Shown: piece by piece, positions 1-9,575 of the stretch
How the letters are laid out: each line of letters opens with the position of its first letter
How positions within the stretch are numbered: position 1 is the stretch's first letter
NCBI GenBank assembly: GCA_959601045.1
Contig: CAUGNZ010000024.1
Location: forward strand, 1-39,243
DNA: 39,243 bases
Direction: 5' to 3'
From: an uncultured Collinsella sp.
GTDB lineage: Bacteria; Actinomycetota; Coriobacteriia; Coriobacteriales; Coriobacteriaceae
Notes under the pieces: model-generated
Seen by the model: the letters and a program-made list of their open reading frames with translations, nothing else
Told to the model about the DNA's origin: nothing
Databases searched by the model: none
Position numbers and translations under genes: made by a program

Positions 1-17
1 GTAGCGGGTGGTTTAAA

Positions 18-50
18 GCTGGCCGCTGCGCGGCCAGCAGACTAAAGTCT
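18..50. repeat. Small hairpins at the left edge
   Basis: A perfect 9-bp stem (18-26 with 30-38, loop of 3) is followed at once by AGACT-AA-AGTCT (39-50) and an A-rich stretch. No gene can be seen to the left, so its role (terminator of a gene outside the window, or repeat) is open. Confidence 0.4.
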
Positions 51-84
51 TGAAAAAGAAGCCGCCCCAATAAAAAGGGGCGGC
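51..84 (-). terminator. Intrinsic terminator, minus strand
   Basis: GCCGCCCC (61-68) pairs perfectly with GGGGCGGC (77-84) across an 8-nt loop. Read on the minus strand the stem is followed by a T-rich run (TTCTTTTTC), the usual form of a rho-independent terminator. It lies about 150 bp beyond the stop codon of the hydratase gene and probably ends that transcript. Confidence 0.65.
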
Positions 85-142
85 ATCAAGTAAGTCTATT
101 TATTAGCGTCCCTCAAGACCCAACGAGAACGCAGAAATGTAG

Positions 143-214
143 CCCGGGGCTTACCCTTTCCCGAACGCGACCCTCGCGAAGCGCGTGAGCGGGCGGGAAA
201 GGGTAAGCCCCGGG
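143..214. repeat. Perfect 21-bp inverted repeat
   Basis: The arms 143-163 and 194-214 are exact reverse complements over 21 bp, with a 30-nt GC-rich loop. The element begins 17 bp beyond the hydratase stop codon. There is no T-run on either side, so it is more likely an mRNA 3'-end stabiliser or a REP-like repeat than a standard terminator. Confidence 0.7.
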
Positions 215-230
215 CGGACAATTAAGTGCG

Positions 231-2531
231 TTACTCGGCAGCGGCCTTGAACTTGTTGTAGTTGATCAGACAGCCGGCCTTGACGATGGCACGTTCTTCG
301 GCCGTCATATCGGCAATGTAGAGCACAATCTGCTCGACCGCACCATCGGCGCGCACCACGTAGGCGGCGATGTCCTTTAGGTCGCCATCGAGCGCGGCAC
401 GGATGCCCGGCACAAAGACGTAGTCGCCCACCTCAAAGCTGGGCTCGGCCTCCATCTGGAAGGGCACCATGCCCCAGTTCATCACGTTGGAGCGATAGCG
501 CTTGGTGGCGTACTCGTGAACGATGTTGGCCAGGCCGCCGATCACGCGCTGGCAGCTCGCGGCCTGCTCGCGGGCAGAACCGTCGCCCGGCTTCTTGGCA
601 TAGAGCATGGAGCCGTACTCGGTCGCCTTGGCATCGGCCGCGACACCCGCGCCAGCCAGTGCCTCAAACACGCCGGCAAGCTCGGCATCGAGCGCCGCCA
701 GGTCACCCGCGGCCTCGCCGGCCACGCGACGCTTCTCCACGGCGTCGACCTCCTTGGAACGACCGACGTAGGCCGGATCGCGGCGGCTCAGCGTAAACTC
801 GGCCAGGCCCAGCGGGTTGGAGCGGAAGGAGCTCGTCTCGCCCGAAGGAATGAGCTCGTCGGTCGTAGTGACCGGGTCCATGATCTTGGAGCACACCTTG
901 AGCAGAATGTCGTCGCCGAGAGGCTCCATCGCGGGCCACAGCTTGATGTTGGGGCCTTCGACCAGCTCGTCGGCAGGCTCCGCCTTGCCAAAGCCCCAGT
1001 ACACGCGCTTCTTGTACGGCGCGTCGTCGAAGGTGTACTCGCAAGCCTCGTCCCAGGTGTCCTCGGGCAGGTCGGTCGCCGGCGTCAGGATGCCGCCGTT
1101 GGCAGCCGTCGCCGCAATGGAACGGGCGTCCATCAGAGCCACGGCGCTCAGCTGGCCATTGCCCGGCTTGGAGCCCTCGCGGTTGGGGAAGTTGCGCGTA
1201 GTGTGGCGGATCGACAGGCCGTTGTTGGCGGGCGTGTCGCCGGCACCGAAGCACGGGCCGCAGAATGCCGTGCGCACGATCGCGCCGGCCTCCATAAGGT
1301 CGTAGATATAGCCGCGGCGTGTAAGCTCGAGTGCCACGGGCTGGCTCGTGGGATAGACCGACAGCGAGAACTCGCCGCAGCCGGTGTTGGCGCCCTTGAG
1401 CACGCGGGCAGCCTGGACCACGGAGTCGTAGTTGCCGCCCGAGCAGCCGGCGATAACGCCCTGCTGCACGTGCAGCTTGCCGTCGACAATCTTGTCGAGC
1501 AGGCTAAAGTGCGTCTTGCCCTCGCCGATCTTAGCGGCCTCGAGCTCCACCTCGTGAAGGATGTCCTCGAGGTTCTCGTTGAGCTCGTCAATCTCAAAGC
1601 CGTTGGAAGGATGGAACGGCAGCGCAATCATGGGCTTGATGCTCGACAGATCGACCTCGACGCAGCCGTCGTAGTAGGCAACATCGGCAGGCTTGAGCTC
1701 GCGGTAGTCGTCGCCGCGGCCGTGCATGGCCAGGAATGCGTGCGTGTCCTCGTCGGTGGCCCAGATGCTCGACAGACAGGTGGTCTCGGTGGTCATGACG
1801 TCGACGCCGTTGCGGTAGTCGGTCGTCATGCTCGCGATGCCGGGGCCCACAAACTCCATGACCTTGTTCTTGACGTAGCCCTTGGCAAAGACAGCGCGGA
1901 TGATGGCGAGCGCCACATCGTGCGGGCCGACGCCGGGGCGCGGGGCACCCGTGAGGTAGATGGCGACGACGCCGGGATAGGCGACGTCGTAGGTGTCGCG
2001 CAGCAGTTGCTTTGCCAGCTCGCCGCCGCCCTCGCCCACGGCCATAGTGCCCAGAGCGCCGTAGCGGGTGTGCGAGTCGGAACCCAGGATCATCTTGCCG
2101 CAGCCCGCGAAGTTCTCACGCATAAAGGAGTGGATAACGGCGATATGCGGCGGAACGAAGATGCCACCGTACTTCTTGGCGGCCGAGAGACCGAAAACGT
2201 GGTCGTCCTCGTTGATGGTGCCGCCCACGGCGCACAGCGAATTATGGCAGTTGGTGAGCACGTAAGGCAGCGGGAACTGCTCCATGCCCGAGGCGCGCGC
2301 CGTCTGGATGATGCCGACAAAGGTGATGTCGTGGCTCGCCATGGCGTCGAAGCGAATCTTGAGTGCCTCGGGATCTCCGGACGTATTGTGTGCCTGGAGG
2401 ATCGAATACGCGATGGTGCCGCGCTTGGCATCCTCGGGCGTCTGCGTAATACCGCGCTCGGCAGCCTCGGCCGCAGGCACAACCTCGCTGCCGCCGCGCA
2501 GGTAGATGCCGTCCTCGTACAGCTTGACCAT
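231..2531 (-). CDS. Aconitase-family hydratase (YbhJ-like)
   Basis: A 766-residue member of the aconitase/isopropylmalate isomerase superfamily, which adds and removes water on carboxylic acids using a [4Fe-4S] cluster. Visible motifs are GSDSHTRYGALG near residue 150, the first cluster cysteine in IAGCSGGNYD, and the cysteine pair in AFCGPCFGAGDTP; a swivelling domain follows at the C-terminus. The ATG at 2531 is chosen because GGGAG stands just upstream; an in-frame ATG 54 bp earlier lacks this. A 6-bp hairpin (2548-2563) lies in the leader. The sequence looks closer to the uncharacterised hydratase branch (E. coli YbhJ type) than to canonical AcnA or AcnB, so the substrate is not certain. 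No other TCA-cycle gene is adjacent. Confidence 0.85.
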   Translation of the reverse strand: MVKLYEDGIYLRGGSEVVPAAEAAERGITQTPEDAKRGTIAYSILQAHNTSGDPEALKIRFDAMASHDITFVGIIQTARASGMEQFPLPYVLTNCHNSLCAVGGTINEDDHVFGLSAAKKYGGIFVPPHIAVIHSFMRENFAGCGKMILGSDSHTRYGALGTMAVGEGGGELAKQLLRDTYDVAYPGVVAIYLTGAPRPGVGPHDVALAIIRAVFAKGYVKNKVMEFVGPGIASMTTDYRNGVDVMTTETTCLSSIWATDEDTHAFLAMHGRGDDYRELKPADVAYYDGCVEVDLSSIKPMIALPFHPSNGFEIDELNENLEDILHEVELEAAKIGEGKTHFSLLDKIVDGKLHVQQGVIAGCSGGNYDSVVQAARVLKGANTGCGEFSLSVYPTSQPVALELTRRGYIYDLMEAGAIVRTAFCGPCFGAGDTPANNGLSIRHTTRNFPNREGSKPGNGQLSAVALMDARSIAATAANGGILTPATDLPEDTWDEACEYTFDDAPYKKRVYWGFGKAEPADELVEGPNIKLWPAMEPLGDDILLKVCSKIMDPVTTTDELIPSGETSSFRSNPLGLAEFTLSRRDPAYVGRSKEVDAVEKRRVAGEAAGDLAALDAELAGVFEALAGAGVAADAKATEYGSMLYAKKPGDGSAREQAASCQRVIGGLANIVHEYATKRYRSNVMNWGMVPFQMEAEPSFEVGDYVFVPGIRAALDGDLKDIAAYVVRADGAVEQIVLYIADMTAEERAIVKAGCLINYNKFKAAAE

Positions 2532-2696
2532 ACTGTCTCCCACTCTGCCCAAAACGATTTGGGCGCATAGCATACATTCGTTCAATATCGTGCCATAGAA
2601 CGGTTGCGAGTGGGTTACGAATCTGCACGTTCACTTTATCTCAGTAAAGCAAAGAACGAGTTGGGTGCCGGGGGCAGACTTAGACGCCGAAATGAC

Positions 2697-2760
2697 GAGA
2701 GTGGATAATCTCCCACTTTGAGCCTGCAAACAGGCCAAAAACGGGAGATTATCCACTCTC
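2697..2760. repeat. Palindromic intergenic repeat, copy 1
   Basis: The perfect 18-bp arms 2697-2714 and 2743-2760 enclose a loop that contains a second small stem (GCCTG-CAAA-CAGGC). A second copy lies at 38205-38268, with a paired base change in the arms. This copy lies between the end of hspR and the start of the hydratase gene, both on the minus strand. Confidence 0.8.
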
Positions 2761-2767
2761 ATTCTGC

Positions 2768-2802
2768 GGGCACTCATTTAAGTCTGTCCCCAATGAGTGC
2801 CC
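2768..2802. repeat. GTCCCCAATG-type palindromic repeat
   Basis: The arms GGGCACTCATT (2768-2778) and AATGAGTGCCC (2792-2802) flank the core TTAAGTCTGTCCCC or a close variant. The same core with different but still complementary arms appears near 30085-30117 and 39071-39105. Confidence 0.7.
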
Positions 2803-2818
2803 GGCAGCGTCGGCGGAG

Positions 2819-3235
2819 CTATAGGTCGCTACCCGTACCTAGCAGCTTGCGCATGACTTGCTCGGGGTTGACCGAGCCGTCGCGCGGGGCCAGGGCGGTG
2901 ATCTTCTTCTGCATCTTATACTCGTGCAGCTCGTCCTCGAGCTGGCGCACGCGGGCGCGGAGCTTTTCGTTCTCGCGCTCGCGCTCCTCGGCACGCTCCT
3001 TCATATCGAGGATGCGCACCACGCCGGCAAGGTTGATGCCCTCGTCAGTCAGCTGGTTGATGAGCTCCAGGCGCTCGATATCGGCACGCGAATACAGACG
3101 CGTGTTGCCGCCCGAGCGCTGGGGGTTCACCAGGCCCTTGGACTCGTAGACGCGCAGAGTCTGCGGATGCATGCCGGTCAACTCGGCCGCCACGCTGATC
3201 ATGTACAGCGGTTTATTCCTATTGTCCTCGGCCAT
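2819..3235 (-). CDS. hspR: MerR-family heat-shock repressor HspR
   Basis: A 138-residue MerR-family regulator. The winged helix-turn-helix at about residues 10-75 carries MHPQTLRVYESKGLVNP and SGGNTRLYS, as in actinobacterial HspR. A charged, Glu/Arg-rich coiled coil (about 78-115) follows. HspR represses the dnaK operon and, in Streptomyces and Mycobacterium, needs DnaK as co-repressor. Here it is the last gene of dnaK-grpE-dnaJ-hspR, 72 bp after dnaJ, which fits autoregulation. The classical HAIR operator was not seen upstream of dnaK; a different AT-rich dyad is present there. Confidence 0.93.
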   Translation of the reverse strand: MAEDNRNKPLYMISVAAELTGMHPQTLRVYESKGLVNPQRSGGNTRLYSRADIERLELINQLTDEGINLAGVVRILDMKERAEERERENEKLRARVRQLEDELHEYKMQKKITALAPRDGSVNPEQVMRKLLGTGSDL

Positions 3236-3307
3236 GCTACCTGACCCCTTTCCGTCTCGTTATCGTCCATCATAAGCCCGCGGGCGCGGGTGTGCGCCAC
3301 GACCGCC

Positions 3308-4273
3308 CTAGTACGTCGCCTTGTAACGGTTGACCTTCTCGCGATAATCGCGCGTGTCGACCTCGCGCAGCTTGGTCATGGCATCGCGCTCGTCATCGGA
3401 TAGGTTCGTGGGGACCTGCACCTTGATCTCGACGAGCAGCGCGCCCGTACGGCCACGGTGCTTAACGTCGGGCGCCCCCATTTCCTTAAAGCGGAACTTC
3501 TTGCCCGTCTGGGTACCCGCGGGCACCTTCAGACGAACCGTCGCACCGCCGGGCGTCGGCACGTCCACCGTGCAGCCGAGCGCCGCCTCGTAGACCGAGA
3601 CCGGTACCTCCATGGTCACGTCGGCACCTTTACGCTTAAACAGCGGATGCTCCTCCACGTGCGTGGTCACGACCAGGTCGCCGCGCTCGCCGCCGGCAAC
3701 GCCATACTCGCCGCGACGTTTGTAGCGCAGCTTGCCGCCGTCGACCGCGCCCGCGGGCACCGAGACCGTAATGGTCTGCTGTTCGCCCGTCGAGGGAATG
3801 CGGTAGGTGACCTTGTGCGTCACGCCGCGAAACGCGTCCTCGGCCGTCACATCGACGGTCAGCGACAGGTCGCCGCCCTTGCGAGCGCGGCTGCGACCCG
3901 CGCCGGCACCGGCGTTACCCGCAGCCCCGGCAAAGCCCGAGCCCCAATCGCTGCCCCAGGCGCCGTTGCCGCTAAAGATGCTGTCGAAGATATCGCCCCA
4001 GCCGCTGGCGCCCGCGCCGGCACCGTAGCCGCCGCCATACGCGCCGCCCGCGCCCGGCATGCCGCCGAACATGAGCATCTGGTCGTACTCTTTGCGCTTC
4101 TTCTCGTCCGAAAGCGTCTCGTAAGCCTCGCTAATCTCCTTGAACTTGGCCTCGTCGCCGCCGGCATCGGGGTGGTATTTTTGCGCGAGCTTGCGAAACG
4201 CGCTCTTGATCTCTTTGTCGGAGGCGCTCTTGGATACGCCCAGGATGTCATAGAAGGTCTTGCCTGCAGCCAT
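3308..4273 (-). CDS. dnaJ: DnaJ-family co-chaperone without zinc finger
   Basis: A 321-residue J-domain protein that stimulates the ATPase of DnaK. The J domain covers about residues 5-70 with the HPD motif at 34-36. A Gly/Ala/Trp-rich linker (about 72-130) follows, then the two beta-barrel substrate-binding domains (about 135-310). The four CxxCxGxG zinc-binding repeats of type I DnaJ are absent, so this is a type II (CbpA/DnaJ2-like) protein. A strong AGGAGAGGAG site precedes the ATG. The 107-bp gap after grpE contains a stable hairpin, so its level may be set separately from dnaK and grpE. Confidence 0.9.
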   Translation of the reverse strand: MAAGKTFYDILGVSKSASDKEIKSAFRKLAQKYHPDAGGDEAKFKEISEAYETLSDEKKRKEYDQMLMFGGMPGAGGAYGGGYGAGAGASGWGDIFDSIFSGNGAWGSDWGSGFAGAAGNAGAGAGRSRARKGGDLSLTVDVTAEDAFRGVTHKVTYRIPSTGEQQTITVSVPAGAVDGGKLRYKRRGEYGVAGGERGDLVVTTHVEEHPLFKRKGADVTMEVPVSVYEAALGCTVDVPTPGGATVRLKVPAGTQTGKKFRFKEMGAPDVKHRGRTGALLVEIKVQVPTNLSDDERDAMTKLREVDTRDYREKVNRYKATY

Positions 4274-4345
4274 CGTAGCTCCTCTCCTGTTTCATCCACC
4301 GCTCAACGGGCGGCGGCTCATACTGTCATATGGCACTAGGCCAGA

Positions 4346-4375
4346 AAGGGCCCCGGGTGTTGCCCCGGGGCCCTT
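4346..4375 (-). terminator. Intra-operon hairpin after grpE
   Basis: A perfect 12-bp GC-rich stem (4346-4357 with 4364-4375) lies 5 bp after the grpE stop codon. It has no clear T-run, so it may act as an attenuator or mRNA-stabilising end between dnaK-grpE and dnaJ-hspR rather than as a full terminator. Confidence 0.5.
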
Positions 4376-4380
4376 CTCAA

Positions 4381-5223
4381 TTACTCCTCGGTGCTCTCAG
4401 CCGTATCGGCCGCAGCATCCTCGGGCGCCGCTTCGGGCTCCGGTGCGGGGCGCTTCTCGCCACCGTAGGTCACCGTCACCATCGCGGAGCGCAGGATGCG
4501 GTCCGCCATGCGGTAGCCCTTCTGGTACACGTCGTTGACGGTCTCGTCGTACTGCGATGCGTCCTCGACACGCCCCACGGCCTGGTGCTCGAGCGGATCG
4601 AACGCCTCGCCCTTGGGGTCGATGGGCTCAACGCCCTCGTGCGCAAACACATCGAGCAGCTTGGCATGCACCGCATCAACGCCATCGACGAACTGCTTAA
4701 AGTCGTCGGAAAGCTCCTGGCTACGGGCATGGTCGATTGCACGCTCGATATCGTCAACCACCGGCAACAGCGCGGTGACAAGCTTCTCGGTCGCGCGCTC
4801 GCGCTCGGCGATACGCTCGCTGGCGGTGCGGCGACGGAAGTTCTCCCAGTCGGCCTGCAGACGGGCGGTACGCTCGGTGGCGTCCTTTGCCTTGTCCTCG
4901 GCGGCCTTCTGAGCCTCTGCCGCAGCATCGAGCTCGCTGCGTACGTCGGCAAGCTCCTTTTGGGCCTGCTCGAACTTGAGCTTAAAGTCGTTGTCGGCGG
5001 CTTCCTCACCGGCGCGGATAGCGGCTTCCACCATCTCGTCCTCGGTCATCGTCGCCTCCTTGTTGGAATCCTCTACCTGGTTCTCGGCAGCCTCGGCGGC
5101 CTCGGCCTCGTTGGCCTCGGTATCGTCGACGGCCTCTACGGGAATCTTCACGTCCTTCTCCTCAGAGTCAACGGGGGCGGCGCCAGCGGCGGCCGCCTCC
5201 GTGCGAGCTTTACGGGCGGACAT
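4381..5223 (-). CDS. grpE: Nucleotide exchange factor GrpE
   Basis: A 280-residue GrpE, the factor that releases ADP from DnaK. The central part has the long coiled coil (about residues 75-150), including LQADWENFRRRTASERI, and a small beta domain with the family signature HQAVGRVED...VNDVYQKGYRM. It is longer than the usual 180-220 residues because of acidic, Ala/Glu-rich low-complexity tails at the N-terminus (about 1-70) and C-terminus (about 255-280). The ATG is 2 bp after the dnaK stop codon and the ribosome site GAGGA lies within the end of dnaK, so the two are translationally linked. Confidence 0.95.
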   Translation of the reverse strand: MSARKARTEAAAAGAAPVDSEEKDVKIPVEAVDDTEANEAEAAEAAENQVEDSNKEATMTEDEMVEAAIRAGEEAADNDFKLKFEQAQKELADVRSELDAAAEAQKAAEDKAKDATERTARLQADWENFRRRTASERIAERERATEKLVTALLPVVDDIERAIDHARSQELSDDFKQFVDGVDAVHAKLLDVFAHEGVEPIDPKGEAFDPLEHQAVGRVEDASQYDETVNDVYQKGYRMADRILRSAMVTVTYGGEKRPAPEPEAAPEDAAADTAESTEE

Positions 5224-5225
5224 GA

Positions 5226-7118
<1,893 letters not shown>

Positions 7119-7227
7119 TAGAAATTCCCTCTCTCTTTTGCGTTCGCGCCGCCTCGACGATCTGTCGCGCGGCGCTTCGGCTTGTCTTTCAGGATGTAGT
7201 GTATCCCCTTATGGGCCGGAATATACA

Positions 7228-7254
7228 AAATCTAAGTCAATTCATATAAGATTT
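7228..7254 (-). promoter_or_regulatory. AT-rich dyad upstream of dnaK, candidate operator
   Basis: AAATCT (7228-7233) and AGATTT (7249-7254) form a dyad within an AT-rich patch of otherwise GC-rich DNA, about 110 bp before dnaK. On the minus strand it includes TTGACT, a possible -35 hexamer, but no well-spaced -10 was found. It could bind HspR or another repressor; this is inference. Confidence 0.3.
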
Positions 7255-7384
7255 CTTATTGTTGAGAGTTTAGGTTCTTAAATGCGCAGGTAGATGCGCT
7301 GAATGAGTTCTCGGCAAATCTATTGAGATCTATGTAGAGATGGCTGAGGTTTGCGTCCGGGGGTGCCTGGGGGCCGTCTTGCGG

Positions 7385-7560
7385 CAAGCGCATCCCGGTT
7401 TGAGCGTAGATTCCGGGTCGCAGTTTCCGTCTGAAGGCTCAACCGGAAACCGTATCCCGTTTTGAGAGCTGATACCGGGTCGCAGTTTCCGCTAGCGGGC
7501 CCAACCGGAAACTGCGACCCGGTTTTCGGCCAAATAACGGGATGCCCTTTCCGCAGGCGC
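7385..7560. repeat. GGAAA-GCGACCC palindrome cluster, copy A
   Basis: The stretch is built from alternating direct and inverted copies of a short unit of the form GGAAAnnGCgaCCCG. The clearest hairpin is a perfect 17-bp stem, 7475-7491 with 7506-7522, followed by TTTT. A related cluster lies at 29794-29975. The rest of the 658-bp gap 7119-7776 holds the dnaK leader, a plus-strand terminator-like hairpin and the ferredoxin promoter. Confidence 0.7.
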
Positions 7561-7602
7561 GCTCAATAGGTCAATATTACAAGTCACCTATAGCTAACAT
7601 TT

Positions 7603-7635
7603 GCGCAGCTCAACGGCCCCACCTGCGCGTTTTTT
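7603..7635 (+). terminator. Terminator-like hairpin without an upstream gene
   Basis: GCGCAG (7603-7608) pairs with CTGCGC (7623-7628) and a run of six T follows (7630-7635). No plus-strand gene precedes it, so it may end a small RNA or be fortuitous. Confidence 0.4.
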
Positions 7636-7687
7636 AGTAAACCTTGGCATACTCGGCGAACGGTATGAAGATGCCGGCCAGAGGGTA

Positions 7688-7715
7688 TTGCAAACGGTCG
7701 CTCCCGTGGTATGTT
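7688..7715 (+). promoter_or_regulatory. Promoter of the ferredoxin gene
   Basis: TTGCAA (7688-7693) and TATGTT (7710-7715) are separated by 16 bp and lie about 60 bp before the ferredoxin ATG. The match to the vegetative consensus is moderate. Confidence 0.4.
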
Positions 7716-7776
7716 TTTGCCCGAATCAAACCGGCGCGCATCGCCTGTAGCGTCGGTCAACAGAGAGGAAACTACC

Positions 7777-7962
7777 ATGGCTCATCCCGTAATTGATGCC
7801 GACGAGTGCATCGCTTGTGGCGTTTGCGTCGACTCCTGCCCCGCTGGCGTTCTGGAGCTCCAGGACGTCGCTACCGTCGCCGACGAGGACTCCTGCGTCG
7901 CCTGTGGCGCTTGCCAGGACGCTTGCCCCGCTGGCGCGATCACCGAGATCGTCGAGGAGTAA
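7777..7962 (+). CDS. Small 2[4Fe-4S] ferredoxin
   Basis: A 61-residue clostridial-type ferredoxin. Two cluster motifs, CIACGVCVDSCP and CVACGACQDACP, occur in tandem halves, each giving CxxCxxCxxxCP ligands for one [4Fe-4S] cluster. It is a cytoplasmic low-potential electron carrier. The ATG at 7777 is preceded by GAGAGGAA; in-frame starts further upstream would add residues not typical of the family. It is monocistronic: it has its own promoter and a strong terminator, and the next gene is convergent. Its redox partners cannot be read from the context. Confidence 0.93.
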   Translation: MAHPVIDADECIACGVCVDSCPAGVLELQDVATVADEDSCVACGACQDACPAGAITEIVEE

Positions 7963-8003
7963 CAACTCCCCCACTTGCACACTCAAAAGTACACCGTGCA
8001 CAA

Positions 8004-8045
8004 AAAAGGAGGCTTCCGCATCGCCGCGGAGGCCTCCTTTTGTTT
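8004..8045 (+). terminator. Terminator of the ferredoxin gene
   Basis: A 16-bp stem (8004-8019 with 8026-8041, one G-U pair) starting in A and ending in TTTT fits a strong, probably bidirectional rho-independent terminator. Confidence 0.85.
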
Positions 8046-8082
8046 GTACAGGCAGCTAATTGGGGACGGGGCTACCTTGGCA

Positions 8083-8147
8083 GTTGCGGTGGAATAGTTC
8101 CTGGCTCATTGCTTAGGTGCCGATTGTAGGAACTATTTCACCGCAAC
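8083..8147. repeat. 20-bp palindromic repeat between convergent genes
   Basis: The arms 8083-8102 and 8128-8147 pair over 20 bp with one wobble position. The element lies between the ferredoxin terminator and the 3' end of niaR and could also end the NAD operon transcript. Confidence 0.65.
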
Positions 8148-8166
8148 TTATATAGACAGTATCGGG

Positions 8167-8712
8167 TTAGGACAAATCATCCTCGTAGGGCATTAAATCG
8201 GCAAGGTAGCCCTTCTCCTTGAGTATGGCCTCGATCTCGTCGAGGGTCTGCTCGTCCTCCGCCGCGATGCGATGGAAGTGGTAGCCGCTCGTCACCGTTA
8301 GTAGTGGAAAGCTCTTGCCGCTCTCGATATCGTGCAGGTAGCGCTCAACATCGCGACGATTGCGGATGTCCAGGTCGGCCGTGATCTTGCCGTACACACG
8401 ATGGTTGACGATCACGTTGAGCACGGCGCCACCCGCGTCGACGATACTCGTAAGCTCGTCGCCCGCCTGCTCCACGCCGTGGCGCACCTTAACAAGACGC
8501 GTGGGCACGGCGGGGCTACTCGCGGCTTCCTGCAGCACGTAGCCGCGGTTGGTCGCCACGATATCGTGCCCATCGGCACGCAACAGGGCAATATCCTGAA
8601 CCACGACCTGACGGCTCACGCCAACCTCGCGGGCAAGTGCGCTGCCCGAAACGGGCTCCTTGGCTCCTTCGAGCACGCCCATGATGGCACGGCGACGCTC
8701 GCGGGCGTTCAT
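8167..8712 (-). CDS. niaR: Niacin-responsive repressor NiaR
   Basis: A 181-residue repressor. An N-terminal HTH_11 winged helix (about 1-60; ALAREVGVSRQVVVQDIALLR) is followed by the 3H ligand-binding domain with its conserved histidines (VRHGVEQ, VNHRVYG, YLHDIESG, GYHFHRI), which bind a metal and nicotinic acid. In Firmicutes and Thermotoga NiaR represses NAD synthesis and niacin uptake genes when niacin is present. Its ATG overlaps the nadC stop codon by one base (TAATG), so it is the last gene of nadA-nadB-nadC-niaR and probably controls its own operon through the palindrome upstream of nadA. Confidence 0.9.
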   Translation of the reverse strand: MNARERRRAIMGVLEGAKEPVSGSALAREVGVSRQVVVQDIALLRADGHDIVATNRGYVLQEAASSPAVPTRLVKVRHGVEQAGDELTSIVDAGGAVLNVIVNHRVYGKITADLDIRNRRDVERYLHDIESGKSFPLLTVTSGYHFHRIAAEDEQTLDEIEAILKEKGYLADLMPYEDDLS

Positions 8713-9572
8713 TATTTACCGTCCAGCAGACGCAGGTGCTTAAGCGAGAGGTCGAGGATCGGCGCAGAGTGCGTCAGGGCGCCCGAGCTAATATAGTCGA
8801 CACCCAGATCGGCCAGGGCGCGAATGTTGCTGGCGTCCACGTTGCCCGAGCACTCGGTCTTGGCGCGGCCATCGATAAGCTCAATCGCGGCAGCCATGTC
8901 GTCGTGGGTCATGTTGTCGAACATGATGATGTCGGCGCCGGCTTCCACGGCCTCGCGCACCATGTCCAGGTTCTCGCACTCGATCTCGACCGTCGTGGTA
9001 AACGATGCATGGGCGCGCGCCATCTCGATCGCACGCATCACGCCGCCGGCGGCGTCGATGTGGTTGTCCTTGAGCATGACGGCCGTCGACAGGTTGTAAC
9101 GGTGGTTGCTGCCGCCGCCGATCTCGACCGCGGCCTTCTCGAAGACGCGCATGCCCGGCGTGGTCTTGCGCGTGTCGACGAGCACGGTCTTGGTTCCCTC
9201 GAGCGCCGCGGCCATGCTGTGCGTGTAGGTAGCGATGCCGCTCATGCGCTGCAGGTAGTTGAGCGCCACGCGCTCACCCGAAAGCAGCACGCGCGCATCG
9301 CCCCGCACCTGACCCACATGGTCGCCGGCGTGCACCTCCTCGCCATCGGCAACGTCGAGCAGCACCGAGCTCTGCGAATCCAGCAGCTCAAAGGTACGGG
9401 CAAACACATCCAAGCCGGCGATGATGCCGTCGGCCTTGGCGATAAGCTCCACCGTGGCGGGACGCGCCGTGGGGCACACGCTCGCCGTGCTCACGTCCTC
9501 AAACGTAATGTCCTCGCGCAGAGCCTGTAAAATCAGATCATCGACGACGAGCTTCATGGTAATGGGATTCAT
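8712..9572 (-). CDS. nadC: Nicotinate-nucleotide pyrophosphorylase (quinolinate phosphoribosyltransferase)
   Basis: A 286-residue NadC that joins quinolinate and PRPP to give nicotinate mononucleotide, CO2 and pyrophosphate, the third step of de novo NAD synthesis. The N-terminal open-faced sandwich (about 1-115) and the C-terminal incomplete barrel carry family motifs: NYLQRMSGIAT, DTRKTTPGMR, GGGSNHRYNL and VEIECEN. The start at 9572 follows GAGGAG six bases upstream, just after the nadB stop codon; a second ATG five codons later has no better site. The gene is tightly spaced between nadB and niaR. Confidence 0.95.
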   Translation of the reverse strand: MNPITMKLVVDDLILQALREDITFEDVSTASVCPTARPATVELIAKADGIIAGLDVFARTFELLDSQSSVLLDVADGEEVHAGDHVGQVRGDARVLLSGERVALNYLQRMSGIATYTHSMAAALEGTKTVLVDTRKTTPGMRVFEKAAVEIGGGSNHRYNLSTAVMLKDNHIDAAGGVMRAIEMARAHASFTTTVEIECENLDMVREAVEAGADIIMFDNMTHDDMAAAIELIDGRAKTECSGNVDASNIRALADLGVDYISSGALTHSAPILDLSLKHLRLLDGK

Positions 9573-9575
9573 GGT

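Noticed and set aside
516..2570. A 684-codon open frame on the plus strand
   Set aside because: Antisense to the aconitase-family gene, which has clear motifs; the plus frame shows no domain and no ribosome site.
7385..7560. Possible CRISPR array
   Set aside because: The units are in both orientations and irregularly spaced with no constant-length spacers and no cas genes.
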